64,000 nt of DNA, taken from the NCBI GenBank assembly GCA_017461315.1, contig JAFTYR010000075.1, positions 1-64,000 on the forward strand, given 5' to 3'. Positions 55,580-64,000 of the stretch are shown piece after piece (position 1 is the first letter of the stretch; each line of letters opens with the position of its first letter). Source of the stretch: Burkholderiaceae bacterium. Lineage in GTDB: Bacteria > Pseudomonadota > Gammaproteobacteria > Burkholderiales > Burkholderiaceae_F. The position numbers and the translations under genes are program-made. The notes beneath the pieces were generated by a model. The model was not told the origin of the DNA and searched no databases. It saw only the letters and a program-made list of their open reading frames with translations.

Positions 55580-56494
55580 GTGAATCAAAAAAAAGAAAAA
55601 AAAAGGGTTGATGGAGTTTTCTTACTCGATAAACCTGTAGGCCTTTCTAGCAATACAGCATTACAAAAGGTCCGTAGACTACTAAATGCAAAAAAAGCGG
55701 GACATACCGGGACACTGGATCCGTTAGCTAGCGGTTTGTTACCTTTGTGCTTTGGAGAGGCCACAAAATTTTCTGCAGATCTGTTAGACGCGGAAAAAGA
55801 ATATTTGGCAGAAATCTATTTTGGTCAAAAGACTGAGACTGGTGACTCAGAAGGGGGTGTTGTAGAAACAAAATCGGTTTGTTTCACTCAAGAGCAACTA
55901 AAACGAGGATTAGAAAAGTTTATTGGAGAGATCGAACAGGTTCCTCCTATGTACTCAGCCTTGAAAAAAAATGGAGTACCACTTTATAAAATTGCGAGAA
56001 GTGGTGAAACAATCGAAAGAGCGCCTCGTAAGGTAGTAATATCTCGCATGGATTTGCTTCAATTTGATTTGCCTAAAGCTGTGATTCGTGTGGCTTGTTC
56101 CAAGGGAACCTATATTCGGGTTTTGGCTGAAGACATTGCACAGGCATTGGGAACCGTTGCACATTTAACAGCCCTTAGACGAGTTCGAGTTGGAGACGTC
56201 AAGATTTGTGATGCTGTGACTTTAGATCATTTTGAGAAGATTTCTGAAGAAGAACGCGTTCAAATGTTGGCACCGGTGGATAAACTGATTTCTTCGTTAC
56301 CGAAGATTATGCTTTCGGAACAACAGACAGAGCGATTCCATCATGGACAAAAAATTATGCTCGAACCTCAAGAATGTTTTGGTCGTGTTCGAGTTTATGG
56401 CTTGTTTGGTTCCTGTGTGAAACTTATGGGAACAGCACAGCTCAGCAACACCGGTTTTTTAATTCCGGAAAGATTAGTAACTTTTGAAGTTTAG
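55580..56494 (+). CDS. truB: tRNA pseudouridine(55) synthase
   Basis: 304 residues. It makes pseudouridine 55 in the T-loop of tRNAs. The catalytic block is AGHTGTLDPLASGLLPLCFGEATKF with the active Asp, followed by KEYLAEIYFGQKTETGD and VACSKGTYIRVLAEDIA. It uses a GTG start three bases after rbfA. typA follows after 9 bp. Confidence 0.96.
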   Translation: MNQKKEKKRVDGVFLLDKPVGLSSNTALQKVRRLLNAKKAGHTGTLDPLASGLLPLCFGEATKFSADLLDAEKEYLAEIYFGQKTETGDSEGGVVETKSVCFTQEQLKRGLEKFIGEIEQVPPMYSALKKNGVPLYKIARSGETIERAPRKVVISRMDLLQFDLPKAVIRVACSKGTYIRVLAEDIAQALGTVAHLTALRRVRVGDVKICDAVTLDHFEKISEEERVQMLAPVDKLISSLPKIMLSEQQTERFHHGQKIMLEPQECFGRVRVYGLFGSCVKLMGTAQLSNTGFLIPERLVTFEV

Positions 56495-56503
56495 ATAAAA
56501 GAT

Positions 56504-58354
56504 ATGACTCGAGCACTTAGAAATGTAGCTATTATTGCTCACGTAGACCATGGTAAAACTACGATGGTGGATCAGCTTCTTCATCAGGCTGGAACGTTCC
56601 GTGAAAACCAGGCGGTTGAAGAACGTGTGATGGATAGCAATGATATTGAACGAGAACGTGGTATTACCATTCTCGCTAAGAATTGTGCCGTTGACTATAA
56701 CGGTGTCCATATTAATGTTATTGATACTCCGGGACACGCTGACTTTGGTGGTGAAGTAGAACGTGTTCTTTCGATGGTAGACGGTGTTCTGTTGTTGGTT
56801 GATGCTGTAGAAGGACCGATGCCCCAGACTCGTTTTGTAACCAAAAAGGCACTTGCTTTAGGTTTAAAACCTATTGTCGTTATTAATAAGATCGACCGTC
56901 CAGGCGCTCGTCCTGATTGGGTTATTAACCAAACGTTTGACCTTTTTGATAAGTTGGGTGCTACGGACGAACAGTTGGATTTCCCAGTTATCTACGCTTC
57001 CGCATTAGAGGGTTTTGCTGGTGAAACAGATGACGTAGAAGAATTGAAGAAGATTGGCAACATGAAGGCCATCTTTGACAAGATTATTGAGTATGTTCCA
57101 GTCCGCGAAGATAATATTGATGGTCCATTACAGTTACAGATTTGCTCATTAGATTATTCAAGCTATGTTGGCAAAATTGGTATTGGCCGTATCAATCGTG
57201 GTCGTTTAAAGCCAATGCAAGAAGTACTTGTTATCAATGGTCCTGGAGCAGAACCAAAGCGCGCTAAGGTTAACCAAGTATTGATGTTCAAGGGCTTGGA
57301 ACGTCGAGTCGTTGAAGAAGCTTCTGCCGGTGACATTGTTCTGATCAACGGTATCGAAGAGATTGGTATTGGCTCTACGATTTGTGCTACTGATACTCCA
57401 GATGCATTACCTTTGCTCCATGTTGATGAACCAACATTGATCATGAACTTCCACGTGAATACTTCACCTCTTGCTGGAACTGAAGGTAAGTTTGTGACTA
57501 GCCGACAGATTCGTGAACGCTTAGAAAGAGAATTGAAGTCAAACGTTGCTATGCGCATGAAGCCAACTGACAACGAAGGCGTTTTTGAAATTGCTGGTCG
57601 TGGTGAATTGCATTTAACCATTCTCATTGAAAACATGAGACGTGAGGGCTACGAGTTAGCAGTATCTCGCCCACGTGTGGTTTATCGTACGATTGATGGC
57701 GTTAAGTGCGAACCATTTGAAACTTTAACCGTCGACGTAGAGGAAGTCCATCAGGGTCCAATTATGGAAGAATTGGGACGTCGTAAGGGTGATTTACAGG
57801 ATATGCAACCTGACGGTAAGGGACGTGTACGTCTTGAATATCGTATTCCAGCTAGAGGCTTGATCGGTTTCCAAAATGATTTCTTGACGATGACTCGTGG
57901 TACTGGAGTTATGAGTCATGTGTTTGATAACTATGGTCCAGTGAAATCTGGTGACTTGGGTGAACGTCGTAATGGAGCCATCATTTCACAAGATGACGGC
58001 AATGCCGTTGCTTACGCTTTGTGGAAGATTCAGGAAAGAGGTCGTTTGTTTATTAGTCCGGGCGCCGCTATCTACGAAGGTATGGTCATTGGTATCCATT
58101 CTCGAGACAACGATATTGTGGTTACCCCAATTAAGGGCAAGCAACTTACCAATATTCGTGCATCGGGAACCGATGAGGCGATTCGCTTAGTACCACCGGT
58201 TCAACTGACCCTTGAAGGTGCTGTTGAGTTTATTAACGATGATGAATTGGTTGAAATTACTCCTAAGACCATTCGTATTCGTAAGCGTTGGTTGAAAGAG
58301 TTTGAACGTCGCCGAGCCGCTCGTGGAGATGAACGAATTGGTCCAGGCATCTAA
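56504..58354 (+). CDS. typA: Ribosome-associated GTPase TypA/BipA
   Basis: 616 residues. A translational GTPase with [15 protein letters not shown] (G1, 12-19), [12 protein letters not shown] (G2), [14 protein letters not shown] (G3) and [10 protein letters not shown] (G4), then the EF-G-like C-terminal domains and a BipA-specific end ([17 protein letters not shown]). It acts in ribosome assembly and stress adaptation. Codon bias is strong. The YchJ-like gene overlaps its 3' end. Confidence 0.97.
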   Translation: MTRALRNVAIIAHVDHGKTTMVDQLLHQAGTFRENQAVEERVMDSNDIERERGITILAKNCAVDYNGVHINVIDTPGHADFGGEVERVLSMVDGVLLLVDAVEGPMPQTRFVTKKALALGLKPIVVINKIDRPGARPDWVINQTFDLFDKLGATDEQLDFPVIYASALEGFAGETDDVEELKKIGNMKAIFDKIIEYVPVREDNIDGPLQLQICSLDYSSYVGKIGIGRINRGRLKPMQEVLVINGPGAEPKRAKVNQVLMFKGLERRVVEEASAGDIVLINGIEEIGIGSTICATDTPDALPLLHVDEPTLIMNFHVNTSPLAGTEGKFVTSRQIRERLERELKSNVAMRMKPTDNEGVFEIAGRGELHLTILIENMRREGYELAVSRPRVVYRTIDGVKCEPFETLTVDVEEVHQGPIMEELGRRKGDLQDMQPDGKGRVRLEYRIPARGLIGFQNDFLTMTRGTGVMSHVFDNYGPVKSGDLGERRNGAIISQDDGNAVAYALWKIQERGRLFISPGAAIYEGMVIGIHSRDNDIVVTPIKGKQLTNIRASGTDEAIRLVPPVQLTLEGAVEFINDDELVEITPKTIRIRKRWLKEFERRRAARGDERIGPGI

Positions 58355-58724
58355 TTCTCTCTGTCCATGTGGTTCAGGTAAGAATTACGAAGATTGTTGT
58401 AAACCTCTCCATTGTGGGAGGTTTGCAACATCTGCGGAAGCACTAATGCGTTCTCGCTATAGTGCTTTTGTTTTACTACTGGATCGTTACTTACTTGAAA
58501 CCTGGCATAGCAAAACCAGGCCAGAGTCTTTGGACTTTGAACCAATTAAATGGTTGGGGCTGAAAGTGGTTTATGCTGAGCAAGTAAGTGATACTGAAGC
58601 CTACGTTGAATTTGTCGCTCGAGGCCGTGTTGCCGGGCGTGGATTCAGACACCATGAGTTGAGTCGATTTGTTTTTGAGAATGATCGTTGGTATTACGTT
58701 GACGGGAAAATGTTTGAAAAGTAA
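58329..58724 (+). CDS. ychJ: YchJ-like SEC-C domain protein
   Basis: About 131 residues. The N-terminal SEC-C zinc motif [17 protein letters not shown] is followed by the YchJ signature ([28 protein letters not shown]) and a NTF2-like domain ending [10 protein letters not shown]. Function is not established. The start is uncertain: ATG 58329, TTG 58338 or TTG 58302; all overlap typA by 17-53 bp. Confidence 0.88.
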   Translation: MNELVQASNSLCPCGSGKNYEDCCKPLHCGRFATSAEALMRSRYSAFVLLLDRYLLETWHSKTRPESLDFEPIKWLGLKVVYAEQVSDTEAYVEFVARGRVAGRGFRHHELSRFVFENDRWYYVDGKMFEK

Positions 58725-58768
58725 GTTTCTGTACTTTCTGAAAATATCTATATTAGGTTTTGTTTGAA

Positions 58769-59788
58769 ATGATCGAAAAAGAATCTTGGAAATTTTGTGT
58801 TGCACCAATGTTGGATTTAACCGACAGACACTGCCGATATTTTCATAGACAATTGACGAAAAAAGCACGTCTGTATTCTGAGATGGTTACTACGGGTGCT
58901 TTGATTCATGGTGATAAAGCAAGACACTTAGATTTTTCAGAAGCAGAACACCCTGTTGCCTTGCAACTAGGAGGAAGCGATCCGACTGAACTCGCTTTTT
59001 GTGCGAAATTAGGTGAGCAATGGGGATATGACGAAATCAATCTCAATTGTGGTTGCCCAAGTGAAAAGGTACAAAAGGGGGCTTTTGGTGCTTGCCTTAT
59101 GCAAGAAACTCAGGTTGTTATCGATTGTGTTAAAGCAATGCAGGATGCTACAACCTTACCCGTAACGATTAAACATCGCATCGGAATTGACGATAATGAA
59201 GACTATGGTTTTGTACGAGATTTCGTTGGTAATTTGTTTGCTAACGGAGTTAGAGTTTTCATCGTACATACTAGAAATGCGTGGTTAAAAGGTCTTTCTC
59301 CAAAAGAAAATAGAGAAATACCACCATTAAGAAGACAAATTGCCTACCAACTTAAAAAAGACTATCCAGAAGCAGTATTTGTGATTAATGGTGCTCTAAA
59401 AAGTCTTGAAGAAGTTGAAACTGAGTTGAAGTTTATTGATGGTGCTATGGTAGGTCGAGCTGCTTACTACACCCCCTGGTTGCTTGCAGATGTTGATGCT
59501 CGACTTTACGGTAGCAATATAGAACCGGTAACAAGAGAACAAGTTATTGATTCTATGACAGAATATTTAAAAAATACTGCCATGGATTTCCATGCTCTTA
59601 GAGCGACCTGTCGTCATATGCATGGGTTGCTTACAGGACTAGCGGGAGCAAAAACTTGGAGAAGACTTCTCAGTGAAGCGAGAACTATTGAAGAAGAAGG
59701 TTCCGAGATTTTTCATTATGCCTATGCTAGAGCAGGATGGGCTGACCAAAAAGATCCTCTAAAAGAGGATGAAATGTGGTCCTACTAA
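58769..59788 (+). CDS. dusA: tRNA-dihydrouridine synthase A
   Basis: About 339 residues. An FMN enzyme that reduces uridines 20/20a in the tRNA D-loop. The DusA-type start VAPMLDLTDRHCRYFHR, EMVTTGALIHG, the catalytic Cys in NCGCPSEKVQKGAFGACLM, and VTIKHRIGIDD are clear. A TTG at 58760 is an alternative start three codons earlier. It is convergent with the PdxR-like gene, with 20 bp between the stops. Confidence 0.95.
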   Translation: MIEKESWKFCVAPMLDLTDRHCRYFHRQLTKKARLYSEMVTTGALIHGDKARHLDFSEAEHPVALQLGGSDPTELAFCAKLGEQWGYDEINLNCGCPSEKVQKGAFGACLMQETQVVIDCVKAMQDATTLPVTIKHRIGIDDNEDYGFVRDFVGNLFANGVRVFIVHTRNAWLKGLSPKENREIPPLRRQIAYQLKKDYPEAVFVINGALKSLEEVETELKFIDGAMVGRAAYYTPWLLADVDARLYGSNIEPVTREQVIDSMTEYLKNTAMDFHALRATCRHMHGLLTGLAGAKTWRRLLSEARTIEEEGSEIFHYAYARAGWADQKDPLKEDEMWSY

Positions 59789-59808
59789 AATAATGAGATC
59801 CTTTAAAT

Positions 59809-61137
59809 TTAAGTTAATGAAGCGATAAAGGTCTTGGTTGCTTGATTAATTTTATTCAAGGGAATTCCCGTTACTCCAAGAACGATTGTTTTTTCAGAAA
59901 TCTGTTTTAAACAAATCCCTTTCGATTGCATTGATGTCACAAAGTCCACAGGGAATGTTCCTTGCTGGAGTTCAAGAAGAAGTGCAAGTCCAGAGGGAGC
60001 TTCTTGTATCAAAAATAAATTAGGTGCTAATTGTTCAATTAGCTTTTTTAGACTAAACATTTTGTGAGTGCATTGATTTCTTAATGCTTTAACATGTCGG
60101 GGAAGATAGCCTGAATTTAAAAAATCCGATAAAGCTAGCTGTTCCAATGTAGAAGCAGATTGGTTATAAAAACGAATCTTCTGATCTAGATTTTGAATCA
60201 GGGACAGAGGAAGAACCATGAAACTGATTCGAAGCGTTGGTGTTAATAGTCTAGAAAATGAACTCAGATAAACAATGTTAGCGGAGGGATTCATACCTTG
60301 TAGTGACGATGCCGCTTCACTATGATTGCGAAATTCGCCTGTGTAATCATCTTCTAAAACAATCTGATTGTTTTCTTGAATTGTTTTTAAAAATTGAATT
60401 CGTTCTGTGGATGTCAAACGTCGTCTGCCACCGTTAATTTCAGAACCAATATAGATAACTCTAGCCTTGATCTTTTTTAATTGCTGTAATTGAAAATACT
60501 CAATGGTCCAACCGTGATTTTTAAAGATAATCTCTAATTGAGGAAATCCCTTTCCTTCAAACGCAATATGCTTATCCTCTTGTGGTAACAAATTAATAAG
60601 GATGGGAATCAGCGCTTGCATACCTGATGCAATAACTACTTGTTTGGCAGAGCAACTAACTCCTCGGGCATTAAAAGCATATTTAGCAATGGCATTTCGT
60701 AAACAGAACTCGCCCTGTGGATTTCTATAGGCACTAAATATCGTATTGGATTTGGTAGCACGGTGAATTGCACGGCGCCAAAGTGTAATCGGGAATATTT
60801 CTTTATCTACCGCACTATCTCGAAAATCAAAAAGAATTGGAGTGTTGTTTTCTAATTGATTTTCGTAAAAATTTTGATTTAAAGCTAAACCTAAATCAGC
60901 AACGAAATAACCACTTTTATTTTTAACTGTTAGGTATCCATTACAGACAAGATGTCGTAGTGCATTTTCGACGGTGGGTTTAGATATAGCGAGCGTTTTT
61001 ACAAGATTTCGTATGCTAGGTAATTTAAAACCAACTTGAAGTTTTCCATCTCGAATACCAGAAATGATGAACGCTTCTAACTGTTTATACAGCGGAGTTT
61101 TTGATTTCACATCAAACTGTAATTCAGAAAAAAACAT
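59809..61137 (-). CDS. pdxR: PdxR-like MocR/GntR-family regulator lacking the PLP lysine
   Basis: 442 residues. A GntR-type winged helix (about 1-80; LYKQLEAFIISGIRDG, SKPTVENALRHLV) is joined to a fold type I aminotransferase-like domain. Divergence from pdxST points to a regulator of vitamin B6 synthesis. In MocR proteins the PLP lysine lies in an S-x-S-K-x-L-x-P motif. Here the segment is SSFSRLLTPTLRI with Arg296, codon AGA (complement of 60250-60252). The usual TPSHQ-P-G segment is also replaced (GSEINGGRRR). It may bind PLP non-covalently or another ligand. Confidence 0.8.
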   Translation of the reverse strand: MFFSELQFDVKSKTPLYKQLEAFIISGIRDGKLQVGFKLPSIRNLVKTLAISKPTVENALRHLVCNGYLTVKNKSGYFVADLGLALNQNFYENQLENNTPILFDFRDSAVDKEIFPITLWRRAIHRATKSNTIFSAYRNPQGEFCLRNAIAKYAFNARGVSCSAKQVVIASGMQALIPILINLLPQEDKHIAFEGKGFPQLEIIFKNHGWTIEYFQLQQLKKIKARVIYIGSEINGGRRRLTSTERIQFLKTIQENNQIVLEDDYTGEFRNHSEAASSLQGMNPSANIVYLSSFSRLLTPTLRISFMVLPLSLIQNLDQKIRFYNQSASTLEQLALSDFLNSGYLPRHVKALRNQCTHKMFSLKKLIEQLAPNLFLIQEAPSGLALLLELQQGTFPVDFVTSMQSKGICLKQISEKTIVLGVTGIPLNKINQATKTFIASLT

Positions 61138-61191
61138 AATCTGTCTAGTAATAAATAAAAGAAACTGTATATAAAAACAATGACAAATGCT

Positions 61192-61207
61192 GTCAAAATA
61201 ATTTGAC
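61192..61207. promoter_or_regulatory. Inverted repeat in the pdxR-pdxS intergenic region
   Basis: GTCAAA (61192-61197) and TTTGAC (61202-61207) form a 6-bp inverted repeat with a 4-bp gap, upstream of a TATAAC that could be a -10 box. It is a candidate binding site for the divergent regulator. Confidence 0.4.
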
Positions 61208-61241
61208 CTTAATTTTATAACTAAATTTTTGGAGAATTAAC

Positions 61242-62120
61242 ATGACAGATAGATGTCAAATTAATAAAGACCTTGCAAAAATGCTTAAAAACGGTGTCAT
61301 TATGGATGTGACGAACGCTGAACAGGCGCGTATTGCTGAAAAAGCGGGTGCTGTAGCCGTAATGGCTCTTGAACGAGTCCCTAGTGATATACGTCGTGAT
61401 GGTGGCGTTGCTCGTATGAGTGATCCGGTCTTAATCAAGGAAATTAAATCTGCTGTGAGTATTCCGGTGATGGCAAAAGTTCGTATTGGGCATTTTGTTG
61501 AAGCAGAAATACTTCAAGAGTTAGGTATTGATTACATTGATGAAAGTGAAGTTTTAACACCAGCGGATGAACAGCATCATATTTATAAGCACGACTTCAA
61601 AATTCCATTTGTTTGCGGTGCTCGAAACCTAGGAGAAGCGCTTCGTCGAATCGGAGAAGGCGCATCTATGATTCGTACTAAGGGTGAGGCTGGTACCGGT
61701 AATGTAGTAGAAGCGGTTCGTCACATGAGAACCATGATGGTACAGATTCGTCAGCTTCAAAATATGCCGTACGATGAACTTATGAGTTTTGCAAAAGAAA
61801 ATGGAGCCCCTTTTGAGTTGATTAAAAAAGTTGCCGAAGAAGGAAAACTGCCAGTTGTTAACTTCGCTGCGGGTGGTATCGCCACTCCTGCCGACGCCGC
61901 TCTCATGATGCGTCTCGGAGCAGAAGGTGTTTTTGTTGGTTCTGGTATTTTCCGTAGTGGCAATCCTCAAAAGCGTGCCAATGCTATCGTTATGGCAACG
62001 ACTTTCTATAACGATATTAAGAAGATTGCTGAAGTATCTGAAGATTTAGGACTACCTATGTCCGGTATTGATGTTAGAAATTTAAAAGAAAATGAAACCT
62101 TCGCACAGAGAGGTTGGTAA
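61242..62120 (+). CDS. pdxS: Pyridoxal 5'-phosphate synthase subunit PdxS
   Basis: 292 residues. With PdxT it makes PLP from ribose-5-phosphate, glyceraldehyde-3-phosphate and glutamine (DXP-independent route). The two catalytic lysines are visible: Lys79 in [10 protein letters not shown] and Lys147 in [22 protein letters not shown] and [19 protein letters not shown] are family hallmarks. The stop overlaps the pdxT start by one base. This pathway is uncommon in Proteobacteria, which mostly use PdxA/PdxJ. Confidence 0.97.
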   Translation: MTDRCQINKDLAKMLKNGVIMDVTNAEQARIAEKAGAVAVMALERVPSDIRRDGGVARMSDPVLIKEIKSAVSIPVMAKVRIGHFVEAEILQELGIDYIDESEVLTPADEQHHIYKHDFKIPFVCGARNLGEALRRIGEGASMIRTKGEAGTGNVVEAVRHMRTMMVQIRQLQNMPYDELMSFAKENGAPFELIKKVAEEGKLPVVNFAAGGIATPADAALMMRLGAEGVFVGSGIFRSGNPQKRANAIVMATTFYNDIKKIAEVSEDLGLPMSGIDVRNLKENETFAQRGW

Positions 62121-62680
62121 TGCAATGTGTTGGAGTTCTCGCACTGCAAGGCTCTTTTGCTGAGCATTTACATTCGTTAAGTGATATTGGCGTAAAGGCG
62201 CTTGTTGTACAAAATAAGGCAGACCTAGAAAGGGTGGATCGTCTTATTATTCCTGGTGGAGAAAGCACAACTATTGGAAAAATTCTACGAGATACAGAGC
62301 TTTTTTATCCGTTAAAAGAGAAAATTCAAAATGGTATGCCGGTGTGGGGAACTTGTGCTGGATGTATTCTTTTAGCAAAACAGGTTCAGTCTGGTGTACC
62401 ACAGTTGGAATGCATGAATATTCGGGTTGAACGTAATGCCTATGGAAGTCAGTTGGATAGTTTTTCTACGCAAGAGATGATACCGGTAATTTCTAATAAA
62501 CTATTGAATTTAATTTTTATACGAGCCCCTAAAATACGATCGGTTTTTGGACATGCTCAAGTACTGTGTCAAGTGCGAGGAGAAATTGTTGCAGTAAGAG
62601 AGAACTCTATGTTCGTTACCACGTTTCATCCCGAATTGGCAGACGGAGGAGATTTTCATCAGTATTTCTTGCAAATATGA
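62120..62680 (+). CDS. pdxT: PLP synthase glutaminase subunit PdxT
   Basis: 186 residues. Class I glutamine amidotransferase supplying ammonia to PdxS. Motifs are VLALQGSFAEHL, IPGGESTTIGK, the nucleophile in GTCAGCILLA (Cys79), and the His170/Glu172 dyad in FHPEL. A TTG at 62114 would extend it by two residues; the ATG at 62120 (TAATG overlap) is more likely. Confidence 0.95.
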   Translation: MQCVGVLALQGSFAEHLHSLSDIGVKALVVQNKADLERVDRLIIPGGESTTIGKILRDTELFYPLKEKIQNGMPVWGTCAGCILLAKQVQSGVPQLECMNIRVERNAYGSQLDSFSTQEMIPVISNKLLNLIFIRAPKIRSVFGHAQVLCQVRGEIVAVRENSMFVTTFHPELADGGDFHQYFLQI

Positions 62681-62687
62681 TTTGATT

Positions 62688-62730
62688 TCAAAGGACATCC
62701 GATTCGAGGTGTTCGGTTGTCCTTTGATTT
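62688..62730. terminator. Terminator after pdxT
   Basis: TCAAAGGACA (62688-62697) pairs with TGTCCTTTGA (62718-62727), extended inward by CCGA/TCGG, followed by TTT. It lies between convergent genes. Confidence 0.72.
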
Positions 62731-62739
62731 AGCATAATT

Positions 62740-63786
62740 TTATTGAATTGCTTGAGCGATGAACCGAGCCGCGGTTTCATTAAACATATAACGCTCGGTC
62801 TCGATCTGCGCTCCTTTCTTTATAAATTTTCCAGGTCTAAATACTCGATCTCCTTTTGTTGGAGCGATAAATGCAAATTGAGCTTTATTTTTCTCGTACA
62901 ACTTTATGCCATAGTCACGAGGATCAATATTATCTGGAATATTGAGCACAACAGCAGAATGTTGAGAGGTTTTAATAAAATTCCAGCTTCCTTTCGTAAT
63001 TACCTTGTCATTGAGTGGACGACAGAATAAGGTATCCTTACGAACGGGAATAATTTTGAAGGTTCCGTTTTGCTTACTATTTTTGTTTCGAGTAAATAGG
63101 ATTCCAAAAGCCTGTGCGTTTGCTCGATTTTCAAAAGAAAAACAAAATGGAACCTTACTAAAATTTTCTATTAGTTCATTTGTATTGCGAGCATTCGTGA
63201 AAGACTCTCTAACCGGAAGAACTAGTTGATTATCAAAAAATTTAATGGTAGGCATATAAGCTATCGATCCTTCAGGGAAGTTTTGATAGACATCTAGTTG
63301 AGCGAAATTATTACTCTTTAAAGGTAAAAAAGTAGATATAGGAGAGCCACTGATATCGTAGGCTTTTAGTTGCAAATTGATTTTAGTTGTTTTTTTCCCT
63401 TTACCATACTGAAATTGTATGTAATTTCCATCCTTTGAAAAATGAACTTGATCCGGAGTTGTAAGGTTCCTTTTTTGATTTTGGATTGTAATCGAACTTG
63501 CACCAAGCTGTGATACTAAAGGGTGTCCATCAATTTTTTCGTATTTAAAATGATATTGAGTTTTCTTTTATTGCTCCTGTACGGACCAAGAAGATAGTTT
63601 TGTACCATCAAAAGACCATATTCTTTGATTAAGAACAATTTGTTTTGTCGTTTTGTCCAACAAAATAGGAGAATGATCTGAATGATCCTTTGAAGAAAAA
63701 CTTAGAAAACTGGCATATACCGGAATACAGGAACAGGTTGCGATCGAAAAAACAACTAATGAAGAAGCAATTTTTAGGAAGTTCAT
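62740..63786 (-). pseudogene. Secreted protein gene interrupted by one in-frame stop
   Basis: Two open frames (63786-63568 and 63567-62740) lie in the same reading frame, separated only by a TAA (complement of 63568-63570). Reading through gives about 348 residues without another stop. The start ATG at 63786 has AAAGG 5 nt upstream and a signal peptide (MNFLKIASSLVVFSIATCS..., likely cut after VYA). The rest looks strand-rich and polar. I do not recognise the family. It may be a recent nonsense mutation, a sequencing error, or two separate products; the second half has no good start. Confidence 0.75.
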
Positions 63787-63828
63787 AAAAACCTTTAGGA
63801 TCTTTTGCGAATACTTAAAAATATACAC

Positions 63829-64000
63829 TGATACACTAGGAATGATTTAAATAAATAACTAAATAGGTATCAATTCATTATCGAGCGACCAAGAGATGAA
63901 TCCCTCAAACGACACAGAATTGCTCCTGTAAATTATTTCAAAAGAGCTCTGTTCCTTCCTTTACACTCTGTAGCTGTCTCCCTGGTCGGTATACAGTAAT
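63829..64000. other. Window end, no assignable gene
   Basis: Short frames reach the window edge on both strands, but none is long enough to judge. No RNA gene or terminator was recognised. Confidence 0.3.

Overview
The window is chromosomal DNA from an AT-rich betaproteobacterium, most likely of the order Burkholderiales. I base this on gene content and order: smpB/rnfH/guaB; tadA-ldcA; ilvB-ilvN-ilvC; yicC/rph-rdgB-hemW-glnA-ntrB-ntrC; a two-component pair next to folD-prlC-xthA; and rluB-rimP-nusA-infB-rbfA-truB-typA. A low-GC Alcaligenaceae or Sutterellaceae relative would fit; the sequence alone does not settle the family. I saw no tRNA, rRNA, insertion sequence, prophage or CRISPR array.

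Layout. 1-3.9 kb: end of a membrane protein gene, then the divergent pair ppsR / ppsA (gluconeogenic PEP synthase and its regulator). 3.9-6.7 kb: an NfeD-like protein, a tandem pair of unrecognised related proteins, and a YqhD-type alcohol dehydrogenase. 6.7-9.2 kb: smpB, rnfH, guaB. 9.2-14.1 kb, minus strand: an envelope island with a PbgA/YejM-like membrane hydrolase, an OafA-type acyltransferase and a nitroreductase. Both envelope genes carry long G:C homopolymers in coding sequence, and a decayed copy of the nitroreductase 3' end lies between them. 14.3-18.4 kb: a BOF protein, tadA with an unusual N-terminal extension, ldcA, and a hybrid sensor kinase. 18.4-21.9 kb: structured leader and ilvBNC. 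22-26.4 kb: rarD, yicC, rph, rdgB, hemW. 26.4-30.6 kb: glnA-ntrB-ntrC behind a sigma-54 promoter with NtrC sites placed as in enterobacterial glnAp2. 30.6-40 kb: an RlmN-like enzyme, an unknown membrane coiled-coil protein, xthA, prlC, folD and a FixJ/FixL-type two-component system. 40-48.5 kb: rpiA, yggX, argA, hrpA, a PBP7-type endopeptidase and dnaQ. 48.9-58.4 kb: rluB and the rimP-nusA-infB-rbfA-truB-typA translation/transcription cluster behind an attenuator-like leader. 58.3-64 kb: YchJ-like protein, dusA, a PdxR-like regulator divergent from pdxST, and a secreted-protein gene broken by one in-frame stop.

Most of the window is ordinary housekeeping DNA. The most unusual region is 9.2-13.5 kb. 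The acyltransferase frame is shifted at a C7 tract immediately after its only plausible ATG, so it is OFF as read and a C8 tract would restore a 660-residue protein. The neighbouring membrane hydrolase has an in-frame G9 tract, and a one-base change either way would stop it at once. Together these look like a pair of phase-variable loci remodelling the outer envelope. Other items of note are a PdxR-like regulator with arginine at the PLP-lysine position, the attenuator-like leader of rimP-nusA-infB, and the tandem Cys/His-rich paralogues beside nfeD.
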